Shown here piece after piece: positions 9,557-19,668 of a stretch of DNA of 64,000 nt. A program made the translations under genes and the position numbers. Origin of the DNA: Corynebacterium bovis DSM 20582 = CIP 54.80. Lineage in GTDB: Bacteria; Actinomycetota; Actinomycetes; Mycobacteriales; Mycobacteriaceae. The DNA lies in contig NZ_CP047187.1 of assembly GCF_030408615.1 (NCBI RefSeq), positions 1,612,001 through 1,676,000 of the forward strand, in the 5' to 3' direction. The first letter of the stretch is position 1; every line of letters begins with the position of its first letter. The notes under the pieces are model-generated. The model searched no databases. It was not told the DNA's origin and saw nothing but the letters and a program-made list of their open reading frames with translations.

Positions 9557-9652
9557 GAGGTCCTCCCTGGTCGGTCACACGGGGTCGGTCACGACGACGG
9601 CCGCCACGCCCTCGCAGGGGTCCGTGGCGGCCGGGGCGTGGGTCCGCGGTCG

Positions 9653-10690
9653 TCAGCGACGGTTGTCGTCGAGATCGATCGTGTTGTTCGGCGCAGCGGT
9701 GCTGCGGCTGTTGAGCTCCTCCAGCTGGGACTCGAGGAACGTCTTCAGGCGGGTGCGGTACTCGCGCTCGTAGGTGCGGAGCTCGTCGATCCGCGCCTCG
9801 AGGGCGGACTGCTGCTTCTTCACCGTCGTCATGATCTCGGTGTGCTTGCGCTCGGCGTCCTGCTGGAGGGCGTCGGCCTTCTCCTGGGCCTGCCGGATCT
9901 GCGCCTGCGACTGCGCGGTCGCGTCCGCGATCATCGTCTCGGACTTCTGCTTCGCGTCGGCGAGCAGGGAGTCCGACTGCTGGCGGGCGTCGGCGAGCAT
10001 CTTGTCCGACCGCTGCTTCGCGTCGGCGAGCTGGGCCTCGGACTTCTGCTTCGCGTCGGCGAGCTGCGTGCGGGACGAGGTGTTGGCGTCGTCGACCGTC
10101 TTCTTCGCCTCGGCGCGGGCGTCGGCGAGGAGGGTGCGCGACTCCTCCTTCGCGTCACCGGTGAGCCGGTCCGCCATCTCCTGGGCGAGCGAGAGGACGC
10201 GGGCGGCCTGCATGTGCGTCTCCGGCGACGCCGCGTCGGAGGAGGACGCCGGGGTGGCGTCGACCGGGCGGGCCGCGGAGGCCGCGGCGGCGGGGCGGGC
10301 CTGGCGGGCCTCCTCCGCGCGGGCCTCGGCCTGCTTGGCGCGGGACTCGGCCTGGCTGCGGTCGTCCTCGGCCTTCTTCAGGCGGGCCTCGAGGTCGCGG
10401 ACGCGGGCGTCGTACTCCGACTTCACCCGGGCCTCGGCCTCGCGGCGCACCGCGGCCTCATCCACCTTCGGCTGCTGGGCCGACGCCGGGGTCGCCCCCG
10501 CGACGGCGGACGCGGCACCGTTCTGCCCGCCGAGACGGGACCTCAGATCAGCGTTCTCGTCCTGGAGTTCCGCGAGGGTGTCCTCAACGAGATCGAGGAA
10601 CTGGTCAACCTCGTCCTCGTTGTAGCCACGCTTGCCGATCGGCGGCTTGCTGAAAGCCACGTTGTGAACGTCAGCTGGAGTCAGCGGCAT
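9653..10690 (-). CDS. divIVA: Polar growth scaffold DivIVA / Wag31
   Basis: A cytoplasmic coiled-coil protein that marks the cell poles and recruits the peptidoglycan elongation machinery, essential for rod growth in corynebacteria. The N-terminal lipid-binding DivIVA domain is visible at residues 1-55 ([20 protein letters not shown], then [11 protein letters not shown]). A low-complexity linker covers about 55-150, and a long coiled coil about 165-320. Residues 184-271 contain near-perfect 11-residue repeats of the type SxxxLADAKQK. The C-terminus ends in a short polar tail. ATG 10690 has an AAGGGA site upstream. It is the last large gene of the division cluster and has its own promoter. Confidence 0.97.
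   Translation of the reverse strand: MPLTPADVHNVAFSKPPIGKRGYNEDEVDQFLDLVEDTLAELQDENADLRSRLGGQNGAASAVAGATPASAQQPKVDEAAVRREAEARVKSEYDARVRDLEARLKKAEDDRSQAESRAKQAEARAEEARQARPAAAASAARPVDATPASSSDAASPETHMQAARVLSLAQEMADRLTGDAKEESRTLLADARAEAKKTVDDANTSSRTQLADAKQKSEAQLADAKQRSDKMLADARQQSDSLLADAKQKSETMIADATAQSQAQIRQAQEKADALQQDAERKHTEIMTTVKKQQSALEARIDELRTYEREYRTRLKTFLESQLEELNSRSTAAPNNTIDLDDNRR
9911..10075 (-). repeat. 33-bp tandem repeats coding DivIVA hendecads
   Basis: Five consecutive 33-bp units encode residues 206-260 as [44 protein letters not shown] and [11 protein letters not shown]. More degenerate units flank them. The 11-residue period suggests a locally straight or right-handed coiled coil rather than heptads. 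Confidence 0.8.
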
Positions 10691-10737
10691 CGGTAGGTCC
10701 CTTCACAGTCGATTGGTGGGTGGTGTGAATGTCCACG

Positions 10738-10764
10738 ATCATATCAGTGGTCATCAGCAGTCAA
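10738..10764 (-). promoter_or_regulatory. Candidate divIVA promoter
   Basis: Minus strand: TTGACT at 10759-10764 and TATGAT at 10738-10743, separated by 15 nt. An upstream TGA gives TGATATGAT, an extended -10. The start would be near 10731, with a leader of about 40 nt. Confidence 0.55.
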
Positions 10765-11078
10765 GGTTTAAGGCTCAACCTGACATATAATTCACGGCCC
10801 CAGCCTAGCGCGTGAGACCCGCCGCAGCGAGCCCGGACCGGTCCCCGTCGGCCCCGCGGTCCCGTGACACCCCCCGGAGAGACGAGAAACCGCCGCGGGG
10901 CCGGACCCACATTCCGGCACCCACGACGGCTCTCATCACTACACACGACATCTCCGCGGCCTCACTCACACACCGCGAAGATGGTGGCGACTATAGTCCC
11001 CGACCGGGGAACGGACAATGCGTACGGGGTGGTCGGGGGCGCGCGACGTGCAGCTTCACCCCCGTCTCCGGGACCGGC
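10765..11078. other. Non-coding gap between yggT and divIVA
   Basis: About 310 bases with no convincing gene. It contains a perfect plus-strand TATAAT at 10786-10791 with no gene downstream on that strand, an AT-richer patch at 10760-10800, and a short hairpin (TCCCC-GACC-GGGGA) near 11000. A 61-residue minus-strand frame here lacks a ribosome-binding site and coding character. Confidence 0.6.
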
Positions 11079-11366
11079 TCACCCGGCGAGGACGGAGACG
11101 AGGATCCTCAGCACGATCTGGAGGATGAAGAAGAGCACGAGGACGGACACGTCGAGCGCCACCCCGCCGAGCCGGACCGGCGGGATGAGACGCCGCAGCA
11201 GCTTCACCGGCGGGTCGGTGACGACGAAGAGCGGCTCGGCGATGACGCTGAACGCCTTCGACGGGCGCCACTGGCGCGAGAAGGACTGGATCATCTCGAT
11301 GATGACCCGGGCGAGCAGGACGAACGTGTAGACCTGCACGACGACGAGGACGGAGAGGGCTGCCAT
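11079..11366 (-). CDS. YggT-family membrane protein
   Basis: A 95-residue protein with two hydrophobic segments (about residues 3-25 and 68-92) around a short conserved core, PLFVVTDPPVKLLRRLIPP, characteristic of the YggT family. The proline-rich PxxxLRRxIPP motif identifies it. The molecular role is not firmly known; in Gram-positives it sits between sepF and divIVA and is implicated in division. It starts 18 nt after the sepF stop and probably shares its mRNA. Confidence 0.92.
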   Translation of the reverse strand: MAALSVLVVVQVYTFVLLARVIIEMIQSFSRQWRPSKAFSVIAEPLFVVTDPPVKLLRRLIPPVRLGGVALDVSVLVLFFILQIVLRILVSVLAG

Positions 11367-11384
11367 GAGGCTTGTCGGTTCCCC

Positions 11385-11969
11385 TCAGCTCTCGACGAGC
11401 TGGTCGAGCTGACTCTGGTCGAGGCTCACACCCGCCGGGATGAACACGAAGTTGCGGACACCCGCGAGCTTCTTGACGGTCGCACCCAGGCCCTTGGCCA
11501 GGCCCGCGCTGAAGTCGAGCACGCGCCGCGCGTCACCCTGCTCGAGGGCGGCGAGGTTGAACACGACGATGTCGCCGGTCCGGGCCTCGACGGCGAGCTC
11601 CTCGGTGTTGTGCACGCCGCTCAGGGCGATGCTCGTCACCCGCGGCTCGGCCGTCCGCGCCGGGGCCGCGGCAGGCACGGCGACGGCGTCGACCGCCGGC
11701 TCGGCCCGGTCGTACCGGTCGTAGCGGTCGTACCGGCTGTAGCGGTCCCGGCCGTACCCGCGGTCGGCGTCGTCCGCGGGGTACGCCTCACGGTCCGCGT
11801 ACCGGGAGCTGCGCCGCGGGGCCGGGTCGGCCTCGGCGTAGTCGTCCCGGGCATCCCGGTGGTCGTGGCGGGGCGTCTCGCCGAACTCGTCGCCGTAGTA
11901 CGGGTCCTTGTACTGGTCGACGTCGCCCAGCCCGAAGAACTCCTTGAACTTGTTCATTCCGTTCGCCAT
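11385..11969 (-). CDS. sepF: FtsZ-anchoring protein SepF
   Basis: A 194-residue SepF, which tethers FtsZ to the membrane and is essential in actinobacteria lacking FtsA and ZipA. An N-terminal amphipathic helix (MNKFKEFFGLG) should insert into membranes. Residues about 25-105 are a charged linker with DRYSRYDRYDRYDR repeats. The C-terminal DUF552 domain (about 108-194) contains the conserved VVFNLAALE and RRVLDFSAGLA segments and ends in FIPAGVSL. ATG 11969 has GGGAAG upstream; ATG 11957 is an alternative. It lies in the usual ftsZ-pgeF-yggS-sepF-yggT order. Confidence 0.96.
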   Translation of the reverse strand: MANGMNKFKEFFGLGDVDQYKDPYYGDEFGETPRHDHRDARDDYAEADPAPRRSSRYADREAYPADDADRGYGRDRYSRYDRYDRYDRAEPAVDAVAVPAAAPARTAEPRVTSIALSGVHNTEELAVEARTGDIVVFNLAALEQGDARRVLDFSAGLAKGLGATVKKLAGVRNFVFIPAGVSLDQSQLDQLVES

Positions 11970-11997
11970 TGCTTCCCTTCCCAGCTGTCGTGGTTGT

Positions 11998-12720
11998 TCA
12001 GGCTACGGGTCTCGGACCCATGATGTCCGTTCCGACACGCACCAGCGTCGCCCCCTCCGCGACGGCGGCCTCGAGGTCGCCGCTCATCCCCGCGGAGTAC
12101 ACCGGCCCACCGTCGACCCGGTCGGCGACCGCGTCGAGGAGCCGGCGGCCCCGGGCGAAGACCGGACCGGGTTCCACGCCCCGCGGCGGGACGCACATGA
12201 GCCCCCGGAGGCTGAGGTGCCGCGTCGCGGCGACGGCGTCGGCGAGGGCGTCGAGGTCCCCGGCGACGGCCCCGCCCCGCGCGGCGTCCCCGTCGGCGCT
12301 CCACTGGAGCAGCACCGGCAGCCGGTCGTCCGCGGGCGCCCGGTCCCCCCGCTCGAGCGCGAGGGCCACGCCCCGGTCGAGGGCGGCGACGAGGCGGGCG
12401 GAGTCGACGGTGTGGACCGCGGCGGCCCACCGCGCGACGGCGTTCGCCTTCTTCGTCTGCACCTGGCCGATCATGTGGAGCGCGGGGACCCCGCCGAAGC
12501 TGTCGTGTTTCGCCCGCGCCTCCTGCTCCCGGTTCTCCCCCACGGCACGGACCCCGAGGTCCGCGAGCAGCGCGAGGTCCCCGGCCGGGTGGAACTTCGT
12601 CACCGGCAGCAGGTCCGCGCCACCGGCCGCGGCGATCCGCGCGCGGACGCGGTCGAGCGCCGCCGCGAGCTCGGCCCGCCGGGCGGCGTCCGCGGCGCCC
12701 GGGGCTGTCGGGGCGGTCAT
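11998..12720 (-). CDS. yggS: YggS-family pyridoxal-phosphate homeostasis protein
   Basis: A 240-residue single-domain alanine-racemase-fold protein that binds pyridoxal 5'-phosphate and buffers its level rather than acting as an enzyme. The lysine Schiff-base motif is in LLPVTKFHP near residue 43. GENREQEA, HMIGQVQTKK and the C-terminal SAGMSGDLEAAV and VRVGTDIMG motifs follow as in the family. I chose ATG 12720 because it overlaps the pgeF stop as ATGA; a GTG three codons upstream is possible. Confidence 0.93.
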   Translation of the reverse strand: MTAPTAPGAADAARRAELAAALDRVRARIAAAGGADLLPVTKFHPAGDLALLADLGVRAVGENREQEARAKHDSFGGVPALHMIGQVQTKKANAVARWAAAVHTVDSARLVAALDRGVALALERGDRAPADDRLPVLLQWSADGDAARGGAVAGDLDALADAVAATRHLSLRGLMCVPPRGVEPGPVFARGRRLLDAVADRVDGGPVYSAGMSGDLEAAVAEGATLVRVGTDIMGPRPVA

Positions 12721-13484
12721 GTCAGCCACACCACCCCGGCCTGCCGGCCGGTCACGCCCTCCCGACGGTGGGAGAACAACGACGTCTCGGTGATCGTGTC
12801 CCGCGGGTCGGCGTCGATGAGCCGCACCCCGAGGGAGAGCAGCTGGCGGGTGAGCCCGGCCCGGAGGTCGAGCCCGGGCGTCCCGGCGGACGTGCGGGTC
12901 CGCGACCCGGGGAGGTGGCGCTCGACGTCGTCGGCCATGTGCCCCGGGACCTCGTAGGAGTCGCCGCCGGCGGCCGCGCCCATGAGGGCGTGGATCCGCG
13001 CGGGCACGGCGCCGAGCTCCTCCATCATGCGCACGGTGCGGGTGAGCACGCCGTTGCGCGCGCCCATGCGGCCGGCGTGCACCGCCGCGACGACCCCGGC
13101 CTCACCGTCGGAGAGCAGCACGGGCACGCAGTCGGCCGTGAGGACGACGAGCGCCGCGCGGCGGACCGTCGTCACGAGGGCGTCGGTCGCGGGGACCGGC
13201 CCGCGGCCGACCATGTCCGCGGTGACCTCGGTCACCGTCGGCGAGTGGATCTGCTCCATGAAGACGAGGCGGTCGTCGTCGAGGCCGAGGACGGAGGCCA
13301 GCCGGGACCGGTTCGCGGCGACGGCCGCGGGGTCGTCGCCGACGTGGTCACCGAGGTTGAAGCTGCCGTAGGGCTCGCGGGACACCCCGCCGGTGCGGTC
13401 GGTGAAGACCTTGCGGACGGGGCGGCCGTCCCCCTCGCCGGGCCGCACCGGCGGCTCAGAAGAAGTCGGAGACGTCGAGGCCAT
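12717..13484 (-). CDS. pgeF: YfiH/PgeF-type polyphenol-oxidase-fold protein
   Basis: A 255-residue protein of the DUF152/YfiH (PgeF) family. Members are annotated as laccase-like or as purine nucleoside phosphorylases; in E. coli PgeF is reported to prevent mis-incorporation of L-Ser in peptidoglycan. Zinc-site motifs are visible: [14 protein letters not shown] and [11 protein letters not shown], with Arg where many members have Trp (HAGWRG). ATG 13484, within the last codons of ftsZ, has GGGGA at about 5 nt. GTG 13448 just after the ftsZ stop lacks a ribosome-binding site. The frame is open far into ftsZ, but that part is antiphase. It is coupled to yggS by a 4-nt overlap. Confidence 0.9.
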   Translation of the reverse strand: MASTSPTSSEPPVRPGEGDGRPVRKVFTDRTGGVSREPYGSFNLGDHVGDDPAAVAANRSRLASVLGLDDDRLVFMEQIHSPTVTEVTADMVGRGPVPATDALVTTVRRAALVVLTADCVPVLLSDGEAGVVAAVHAGRMGARNGVLTRTVRMMEELGAVPARIHALMGAAAGGDSYEVPGHMADDVERHLPGSRTRTSAGTPGLDLRAGLTRQLLSLGVRLIDADPRDTITETSLFSHRREGVTGRQAGVVWLT

Positions 13485-14676
13485 CGTCGTCCCCGGTGTC
13501 GGCCTGGCGGCGGGTGTCGCGCGGGGCGTCCTCGCGGCCGGTGAACAGCCCGCCGGACTGCGGCGAGGAGGCCGGGGAGGACGACGGGGCCGGGCCGGAC
13601 GTGCGACGGGTGAAGCTCGTCTCCGGCGGGGTGTCCCCGTCGAAGATGTCGCGCTCACGCTGGGCGGGGCGCTCGGGCTCGGGGGCCCGGTGGGCGCCGC
13701 CCTGGGAGCCGAGCCGCTCGGCCACGGAGGGGGAGTCGTCGAACCCGGTCGCGATGACCGTGACGCGCACCTCGTCGCCGAGCTGGTCGTCGATGATCGT
13801 GCCGAAGATGATGTTCGCGTCCTCGTCGGCGAGGTCTTGGACGATCGAGGCCGCCTCGTTGACCTCGAAGAGGCCGAGCTCCGAGCCGCCGGCGAAGGAC
13901 AGGAGCACGCCCTGCGCACCCTTCATCGTCGTCTCGAGCAGCGGCGAGTTGATGGCGAGCTCGGTGGCCTTGCGCGCCCGGTCGTCGCCGCGGGCGGAGC
14001 CGATGCCCATGAGGGCGGACCCGGCGTCGGCCATGACGGAGCGCACGTCGGCGAAGTCCACGTTGATGACGCCCGGCGTCGTGATGAGACGGGTGATGCC
14101 CTCGACACCGGACAGCAGGACCTCGTCCGCCTTGCGGAAGGCGTCCATCATCGACAGCGCCTCGTCGCCCATCTTCAGCAGGCTGTCGTTGGGGATGACG
14201 ATGAGGGTGTCGCACACGTCGCGCAGCTCCTCGATCCCGGCGAGGGCCTGCTTCGTGCGGCGGGGGCCTTCGAAGGAGAACGGGCGGGTGACGACGCCGA
14301 CGGTGAGCGCGCCCTGCTTCTTGGCGATGTTCGCGACGACGGGGGCCGCACCGGTGCCGGTGCCGCCGCCCTCACCGGCGGTGACGAAGACCATGTCGGC
14401 GCCCTCGAGGACCTCCTCGATCTGGTCCTTGTGCTCCTCGGCGGAACGGCGGCCCACGTCCGGGTTCGCGCCGGCGCCGAGGCCGCGCGTCTCCTCGCGC
14501 CCGATGTCGAGCTTCACGTCGGCGTCGGTGAGCATGAGCGCCTGGGCGTCCGTGTTGATGGCGACGAACTCGACGCCCTGGAGGTTCTCGTCGATCATCC
14601 GGTTGACGGCGTTGACACCGCCGCCACCGACACCGACCACCTTGATCATCGCGAGGTGATTGCCTGGTGTTGTCAT
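13456..14676 (-). CDS. ftsZ: Cell division GTPase FtsZ
   Basis: A tubulin homologue that polymerises into the Z ring. The 406-residue protein has the glycine-rich N-terminus ([16 protein letters not shown]), the tubulin signature [10 protein letters not shown] and the catalytic T7 loop [12 protein letters not shown] variable Ser/Pro-rich linker runs from about residue 320. The conserved C-terminal peptide GLDVSDFF binds SepF in actinobacteria. ATG 14676 gives the family N-terminus MTTPGNHLA; the frame is open 16 codons upstream without a good start. It is preceded by a 130-nt region with three inverted repeats. Confidence 0.98.
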   Translation of the reverse strand: MTTPGNHLAMIKVVGVGGGGVNAVNRMIDENLQGVEFVAINTDAQALMLTDADVKLDIGREETRGLGAGANPDVGRRSAEEHKDQIEEVLEGADMVFVTAGEGGGTGTGAAPVVANIAKKQGALTVGVVTRPFSFEGPRRTKQALAGIEELRDVCDTLIVIPNDSLLKMGDEALSMMDAFRKADEVLLSGVEGITRLITTPGVINVDFADVRSVMADAGSALMGIGSARGDDRARKATELAINSPLLETTMKGAQGVLLSFAGGSELGLFEVNEAASIVQDLADEDANIIFGTIIDDQLGDEVRVTVIATGFDDSPSVAERLGSQGGAHRAPEPERPAQRERDIFDGDTPPETSFTRRTSGPAPSSSPASSPQSGGLFTGREDAPRDTRRQADTGDDDGLDVSDFF

Positions 14677-14728
14677 GTTCGTTGTTCTCGCCTTCCTCGT
14701 GGTCCCGCCTGGGTTGTTCCCCACGATT

Positions 14729-14799
14729 GTCCCGACTGACGGGACGATTCCCGGGATTTTCCCGGGGGCGTGTCGTATCCCTCAAGCTGCAGTTGAGGG
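14729..14799. promoter_or_regulatory. Three consecutive hairpins in the ftsQ-ftsZ gap
   Basis: Perfect inverted repeats follow one another: GTCCCG-actga-CGGGAC (14729-14745), CCCGGGA-ttt-TCCCGGG (14750-14766) and CCCTCAA-gctgcag-TTGAGGG (14779-14799). They lie between the ftsQ stop (14807) and the ftsZ start (14676). They could be an operator plus mRNA leader structure; no U-tract is present. Confidence 0.75.
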
Positions 14800-14806
14800 T
14801 TGCGGG

Positions 14807-15514
14807 TCACCGGACGGAGGGCTGCCGGGGGTCGGAGACGTTCCAGTGCGCACCCTCGCGGAGCAGGACGACGCGCGTGGCCTCGGCCTTGTCCGCCGCC
14901 CGCTCGGCCGAACCCCAGTAGACGTCCCGCCCCTCCGGGAAGACCATGCGGATGTTCTCCGCGTTGCGGACCTCGACCCGTTCGAGCTGCGACCGCACCT
15001 CCGGCGGCAGGGCCGCGACCGCGCGGGCGCCGGCGGCGAGGGCCTTCGTGTCCCGCGGGTCGACCTCCGTCATCCGGACGACGCCCTCCGGCGTCTCGCC
15101 GCGGAGGAAGGGCACCCCGTCGGCGTCGAGGACCACGGGCTCCCCGCCGTCCTCGACGAAGCCGGTCGCCGTGTGCTCGGTGACGTGGACCGTCACGGTC
15201 GACGGCCACGACCGCGCGACGGTGACCTTCTCCACCCACGGCAACGTCGCGACGGTGCGCGCCGCCGCCCCGGTGTCCACCCGGAGCATGTTCTGCCCCC
15301 GGCGCACGCCGGTGGACTGCTCCACCTGCGCGGGGTCGAGGTGGGAGACGCCGTCGACCTCGATCGTGCGGACGGCGAGCAGCGGGCTGAGGTACAGCAC
15401 GGCCGCGACGACGACGGCGAGGACGACGACCACGGCGGCGACGACCCGCCGGCGCACCCGGCGCCGGGGCCGCCGCGCGGGCACGGCGGGCACGGCGGGC
15501 TCAGCGGTCCCCAC
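14807..15514 (-). CDS. ftsQ: Cell division protein FtsQ
   Basis: A 235-residue bitopic division protein. An Arg-rich cytoplasmic N-terminus precedes one transmembrane helix at about residues 25-46. A POTRA domain follows (about 48-115; [17 protein letters not shown]), then the FtsQ beta domain, which contacts FtsL/FtsB. It starts at ATG 15514, overlapping the murC 3' end by 14 nt, so coupling is likely. It is the last gene before the structured ftsZ leader. Confidence 0.95.
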   Translation of the reverse strand: MGTAEPAVPAVPARRPRRRVRRRVVAAVVVVLAVVVAAVLYLSPLLAVRTIEVDGVSHLDPAQVEQSTGVRRGQNMLRVDTGAAARTVATLPWVEKVTVARSWPSTVTVHVTEHTATGFVEDGGEPVVLDADGVPFLRGETPEGVVRMTEVDPRDTKALAAGARAVAALPPEVRSQLERVEVRNAENIRMVFPEGRDVYWGSAERAADKAEATRVVLLREGAHWNVSDPRQPSVR

Positions 15515-17015
15515 GGCCGGCCTCCTCCGGGCTGTCGGCGGCGTCGGCCGCGACGGCGTGGACGATCTCGTCGGCGAGCATCGTCACCGTCCCGGCGCCG
15601 AGGGTGAGGACGATGTCCCCGGGGCGGACCCGTCCGGCGACGACCCCGGGCACGGCGGTGAACTCCGGCACGTACGTCACCGGGGTGTGCATGCGGTCGG
15701 CGATGACCCGGCTGTCGACGCCCTCGACCGGGACCTCGCGGGCCCCGAAGATGTCGAGGAGGACGACGTCGTCCGCGAGGTCGAGCGCGTGGGCGAACTC
15801 GGCCGCGAACGTCGTCGTGCGGGAGTACAGGTGCGGCTGGAACACGGCGAGCACCCGGCCGCCGCCCCGCGCCGTCACCCGGTCCCGGGCGGCGGACAGC
15901 ACGGCGGTGACCTCGGTGGGGTGGTGCGCGTAGTCGTCGTACACCTCGACCCCGGCGACCGTGCCGTGGTGCTCGAACCGGCGGCGGACGCCGTCGAACG
16001 TGTCGATCCCCGAGACGAGTCCCTCGAGATCGGCCCCCATGAGGTGGCCGCCGAGCACGGCGGCGACGGCGTTGAGGACCATGTGCGCCCCCGGGATCCG
16101 GACCCGCAGGTCGAGGGTGCGGCCGTCGACCGTGACGACCGCCCCCGAGCCCCCCGCGGGGTCGGTGACGATCCGGTCGACGACGGCCCCGGCCGGGACC
16201 CCGGGGTGACGGCGCGCGCCGTCGGCCGTGCCGTACCCGCTGACGGTGACCCCGTCGGCGACCGGGACCTCCCCGGCGGCGACGGCCTCGCCGAGCGCGG
16301 CGGCGCCGTCGTCGTCGAGGCAGACCACGAGCGTGCCCCCGGGCCGGATCCGGCCCGCGAAGTCCCGGAAGACGCGGCGGTAGGCCTCCTCCGTGCCGAA
16401 GTGGTCGAGGTGGTCCGGCTCGAGGGTCGTGACGACGGCGACGTCCGGCGAGTAGGACAGGAACGAGCCGTCGGACTCGTCGGCCTCGGCGACGAAGACG
16501 TCGCCGGTGCCGCTGTGGGCGTTCGTGCCGGACCGGTTGAGCTGGCCGCCGATGGCGAACGACGGGTCCTCCCCCGCCGCCTGCAGGGCGACGACGGCCA
16601 TCGACGTCGTCGACGTCTTGCCGTGCGTGCCCGCGAGCAGCAGCGCCCGGCGGTCCTCCATGAGCAGGGCGAGGACGTCGGAGCGGCGGAGGACCGGGAT
16701 CCCCGCCGCGCGGGCGGCGACGAGCTCCGGGTTGTCCTGCGGGATCGCCGCGAAGGAGGTCACGACGACCGTCGGCTCCGCGCCGGCGAGGGTGAGGTTC
16801 CCGGCCCGGTGGCCCTCGGCGACGACGGCGCCGGCGGCGCGGAGGGCGAGGATGCTGCGGGACTCCTTCATGTCCGACCCGCTCACCGTGGCCCCACGGT
16901 CGAGCAGGAGGCGGGCGATGCCGGACATCCCCGCCCCGCCGATGCCCACCATGTGGACGCGGCTGAGGTCCGGGGCGTCTCCCCCGGTGGACGAGGGGCG
17001 GTCACTGTCTGTCAT
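15501..17015 (-). CDS. murC: UDP-N-acetylmuramate-L-alanine ligase
   Basis: A 504-residue Mur ligase that adds L-Ala to UDP-MurNAc. [16 protein letters not shown] is the N-terminal nucleotide-sugar loop, and [11 protein letters not shown] at about residue 130 is the ATP P-loop. [10 protein letters not shown] and LDHFG match the central domain, and [10 protein letters not shown] is the MurC-diagnostic C-terminal motif. ATG 17015 follows the murG stop after a single base (TGACATG). Confidence 0.98.
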   Translation of the reverse strand: MTDSDRPSSTGGDAPDLSRVHMVGIGGAGMSGIARLLLDRGATVSGSDMKESRSILALRAAGAVVAEGHRAGNLTLAGAEPTVVVTSFAAIPQDNPELVAARAAGIPVLRRSDVLALLMEDRRALLLAGTHGKTSTTSMAVVALQAAGEDPSFAIGGQLNRSGTNAHSGTGDVFVAEADESDGSFLSYSPDVAVVTTLEPDHLDHFGTEEAYRRVFRDFAGRIRPGGTLVVCLDDDGAAALGEAVAAGEVPVADGVTVSGYGTADGARRHPGVPAGAVVDRIVTDPAGGSGAVVTVDGRTLDLRVRIPGAHMVLNAVAAVLGGHLMGADLEGLVSGIDTFDGVRRRFEHHGTVAGVEVYDDYAHHPTEVTAVLSAARDRVTARGGGRVLAVFQPHLYSRTTTFAAEFAHALDLADDVVLLDIFGAREVPVEGVDSRVIADRMHTPVTYVPEFTAVPGVVAGRVRPGDIVLTLGAGTVTMLADEIVHAVAADAADSPEEAGRGDR

Positions 17016-17016
17016 G

Positions 17017-18195
17017 TCACTTCCTCCGATCAGAGCGGGCCCGGGCGTGCCGGTCCCCCGCCTCGAGCACCAGCGACGCGATCCGCGTCGCCGCGTCCCG
17101 GTGTCCCGCCGCGCCCGCGGCCGCCGACGCCGCCTGCCGGCGGTCGGCGTCGCGCAGCAGCGGCACGACCTCGCGGGCGACGCGCTGCGGGGTGAGTTCG
17201 GCGTCCGGGACGATGACGCCGCCGCCCGCGGCGACGACGGGGCGCGCGTTGAGCTCCTGCTCCCCGTTGCCGTGCGGCAGCGGCACGTAGACGGCGGGCA
17301 GGCCGCACGCCGAGACCTCGGCGACGGTCATCGCCCCGGCCCGGCAGAGGACCATGTCGGCGGCGGCGTAGGCGAGGTCCATGCGGTCGATGTACGGCAC
17401 GGGGACGTAGCGCGGCGCACCGGGGGCGTCCGCGCCGGCCGGCGGACCGGGCACCTCGACGGTGTTGTTCCGGCCGTGGGCGTGGAGCACGCTGATCCCG
17501 GCGTCCCGGAGGGTCGGCACCGCCCCGGCGACGGCGCGGTTGATGCTCGCCGCGCCCTGGCTGCCGCCGGTGACGAGGAGGACGGGGGCGTCGTCGTCGA
17601 GGTCGGTGAGCCCGAAGAACCGGCGGGCCTCCGCCCGCAGCGCGGCCCGGTCGAGGGTGAGCAGGGACTGCTTGACCGGGATGCCCACGACCTCGGCGTC
17701 GAGGCCGGAGCCCGCGACCGCGGCGAGGGCCCGGCCGCCGAGCCGCGCGCCGAGCCGGTTCGACATCCCCGCCCGGGCGTTCGCCTCGTGGACGAGAATC
17801 GGCACGCCGAGGGAGCGGGCGGCGAGGTAGGCGGGGGCGGACACGTAGCCGCCGAAGCCGATGACGACGTCCGCGTCGACGTCGGTGAGGATCCGCCGGG
17901 TCGCCCGGACCGCCCCGGCGAGGCGCCCCGGGAGGGAGGCGAGGTCGCGGGAGGGTTTCCGGGGCACGGGCACGGCGGGGATGAGCCGCAGGTCGGTGCC
18001 CCGGGCGGGGATGATCGTCGACTCCAGGCCCCGGGAGGTGCCCAGCGCGGTGACGCGGGCGTCGGGGCGGGCGGCGCGGACGGCGTCGGCGACGGCGAGG
18101 GCGGGCTCGATGTGGCCGGCGGTGCCGCCGCCGGCGACGACGACGGAGGGTCCGGACGGGGTGGCGGTCGGGTGGTCGGTGGGGTGGTCGGTCAC
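17017..18195 (-). CDS. murG: Lipid II-forming GlcNAc transferase MurG
   Basis: A 392-residue GT28 enzyme transferring GlcNAc to lipid I at the inner face of the membrane. The donor and acceptor loops [13 protein letters not shown] (about residues 22-34), [11 protein letters not shown] and VTGGSQGA are intact. [21 protein letters not shown] near the C-terminus binds UDP-GlcNAc. The GTG start at 18195 gives [16 protein letters not shown], a short disordered leader. Only 3 nt separate it from ftsW. Confidence 0.97.
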   Translation of the reverse strand: MTDHPTDHPTATPSGPSVVVAGGGTAGHIEPALAVADAVRAARPDARVTALGTSRGLESTIIPARGTDLRLIPAVPVPRKPSRDLASLPGRLAGAVRATRRILTDVDADVVIGFGGYVSAPAYLAARSLGVPILVHEANARAGMSNRLGARLGGRALAAVAGSGLDAEVVGIPVKQSLLTLDRAALRAEARRFFGLTDLDDDAPVLLVTGGSQGAASINRAVAGAVPTLRDAGISVLHAHGRNNTVEVPGPPAGADAPGAPRYVPVPYIDRMDLAYAAADMVLCRAGAMTVAEVSACGLPAVYVPLPHGNGEQELNARPVVAAGGGVIVPDAELTPQRVAREVVPLLRDADRRQAASAAAGAAGHRDAATRIASLVLEAGDRHARARSDRRK

Positions 18196-18198
18196 GGG

Positions 18199-19668
18199 TC
18201 AGGGTCTCCCGGGTCGTCTCGTGGTCGGGCGGGGCGGGGTGCGGGGCGGGGTGCGGCGGGGCGGGGTGGCGCGACCGGCCGCGGGGGGCTGCGTGGTGCG
18301 GCGGCGGGTGACGGGCTCACCGTACTGGGCGGGCCGGGCGCGGGTCCGCTCGCGGCGTTCGCGGCCGGGTTCCGCGGGGCGCGGCTCGGGCAGGAGGAAC
18401 AGCCGGTCGATGAGCGGCCGTCCCTCGTGCTGCATCGACGAGATCGTCGCCGGTTCGTGTCTGGCGCAGTTGAGGAGGATGCCCAGCGAGCTCAACGTGA
18501 TGACGGCGGACGTGCCGCCGGCGGAGATGAGCGGCAGCTGGATGCCGGTCATCGGGACGAGGCCGAGGACGTAGCTCATGTTGTAGAAGGCCTGGACCGT
18601 GATGCCGACGGTGACGGTCGCCGCGAGCATCCGCAGGTAGGGGTCGGACTGGGCGAGGGCCACGCGGATGCCGAACCACGTCAGCCCGGCGAAGAGGAGG
18701 ACGACGAGCAGCGCGCCGAGCCACCCGAGTTCCTCGCCGAGCACCGCGAAGATGAAGTCGTTCTTCGCCTCGGGGAGGTAGAACCACTTCGCCCGGGACT
18801 GGCCGAGGCCCTGGCCGAACATCGACCCGTCGGACAGGGAGAGGATGCCCTGCCGGCTCTGGTAGGCGGCGCCCTGCGTCGTCCCCTCGTGGAAGTTCAG
18901 GGTGAGCGTCTCCCTCCAGGTCTCGATGCGCTTGCCGCGGTAGGAGGCGAGGCCGATGACGGCCGCGCCGAGCACCGCGATCCCGCCGACGACGACGCCG
19001 AGGAGCCGGCGGTCGACGCCGCCGAAGTAGTAGATCGCGACGACGACGACGGAGATCGCCATCATCATGCCGAGGTCGCCCTGGATGACGCACAGCGCGA
19101 AGACCGCGCCGGCGGCGAGGGTGAACGGCCCGAAGGACCGCGCGTTCGGCGTCGCGCGGACCCGGCGGGTGACCTCGTTGGAGCCCCAGACGGCGAGGCC
19201 GATCTTCGCGATCTCCGAGGGCTGGATGCCGACGGGGCCGATGCGGATCCAGGCGTTGGTGCCGACCTCCTCGCCGCCGACGCCGACGCCCGGGATGAGC
19301 ACGGCGACGAGCAGCACGAAGGACAGCACCATGAGCCACGGGCCGAGCCGGCGGAAGAACGACGGGCGGACGCGCATGGCCGCCCACATGCCGACGAGGC
19401 CGACGACGACGAGCCGGCCCTGCTTGATGAACTCCTGCCACACGCCGGCCCCGCCCTCGAGCGAGGTGACCATGGACGAGGACAGCACCATCGTCAGGCC
19501 GACGGCGGTGAGGACGAGGGTGATCCCGAGCAGGACCTTGTAGTCGGTCTGCGGGGTGTCGATGAGGCGGCCGAGTTTCCGGGCGAGCCCGCGCCACGGC
19601 GACGGGTCGGCGTCGGGGCGGCGGGGCTGGTCGGGGCGGCCGGGTCGGGCCGGGGTCGCGGTGGTCAC
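18199..19668 (-). CDS. ftsW: SEDS peptidoglycan polymerase FtsW
   Basis: A 489-residue polytopic membrane protein with about ten transmembrane segments between residues 45 and 410, polymerising septal glycan from lipid II with FtsI. The conserved AKNDFIFAVLGEELG loop and the GLVPMTGIQLPLISAGGTS signature are present. The N-terminal 35 residues and the last 75 are disordered and Arg/Pro-rich, longer than in E. coli. GTG 19668 overlaps the murD stop by 4 nt (GTGA). Confidence 0.97.
   Translation of the reverse strand: MTTATPARPGRPDQPRRPDADPSPWRGLARKLGRLIDTPQTDYKVLLGITLVLTAVGLTMVLSSSMVTSLEGGAGVWQEFIKQGRLVVVGLVGMWAAMRVRPSFFRRLGPWLMVLSFVLLVAVLIPGVGVGGEEVGTNAWIRIGPVGIQPSEIAKIGLAVWGSNEVTRRVRATPNARSFGPFTLAAGAVFALCVIQGDLGMMMAISVVVVAIYYFGGVDRRLLGVVVGGIAVLGAAVIGLASYRGKRIETWRETLTLNFHEGTTQGAAYQSRQGILSLSDGSMFGQGLGQSRAKWFYLPEAKNDFIFAVLGEELGWLGALLVVLLFAGLTWFGIRVALAQSDPYLRMLAATVTVGITVQAFYNMSYVLGLVPMTGIQLPLISAGGTSAVITLSSLGILLNCARHEPATISSMQHEGRPLIDRLFLLPEPRPAEPGRERRERTRARPAQYGEPVTRRRTTQPPAAGRATPPRRTPPRTPPRPTTRRPGRP

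Noticed and set aside
10761..10946. 61-codon minus-strand frame upstream of divIVA
   Set aside because: No ribosome-binding site, no homology, and it overlaps the divIVA promoter elements.
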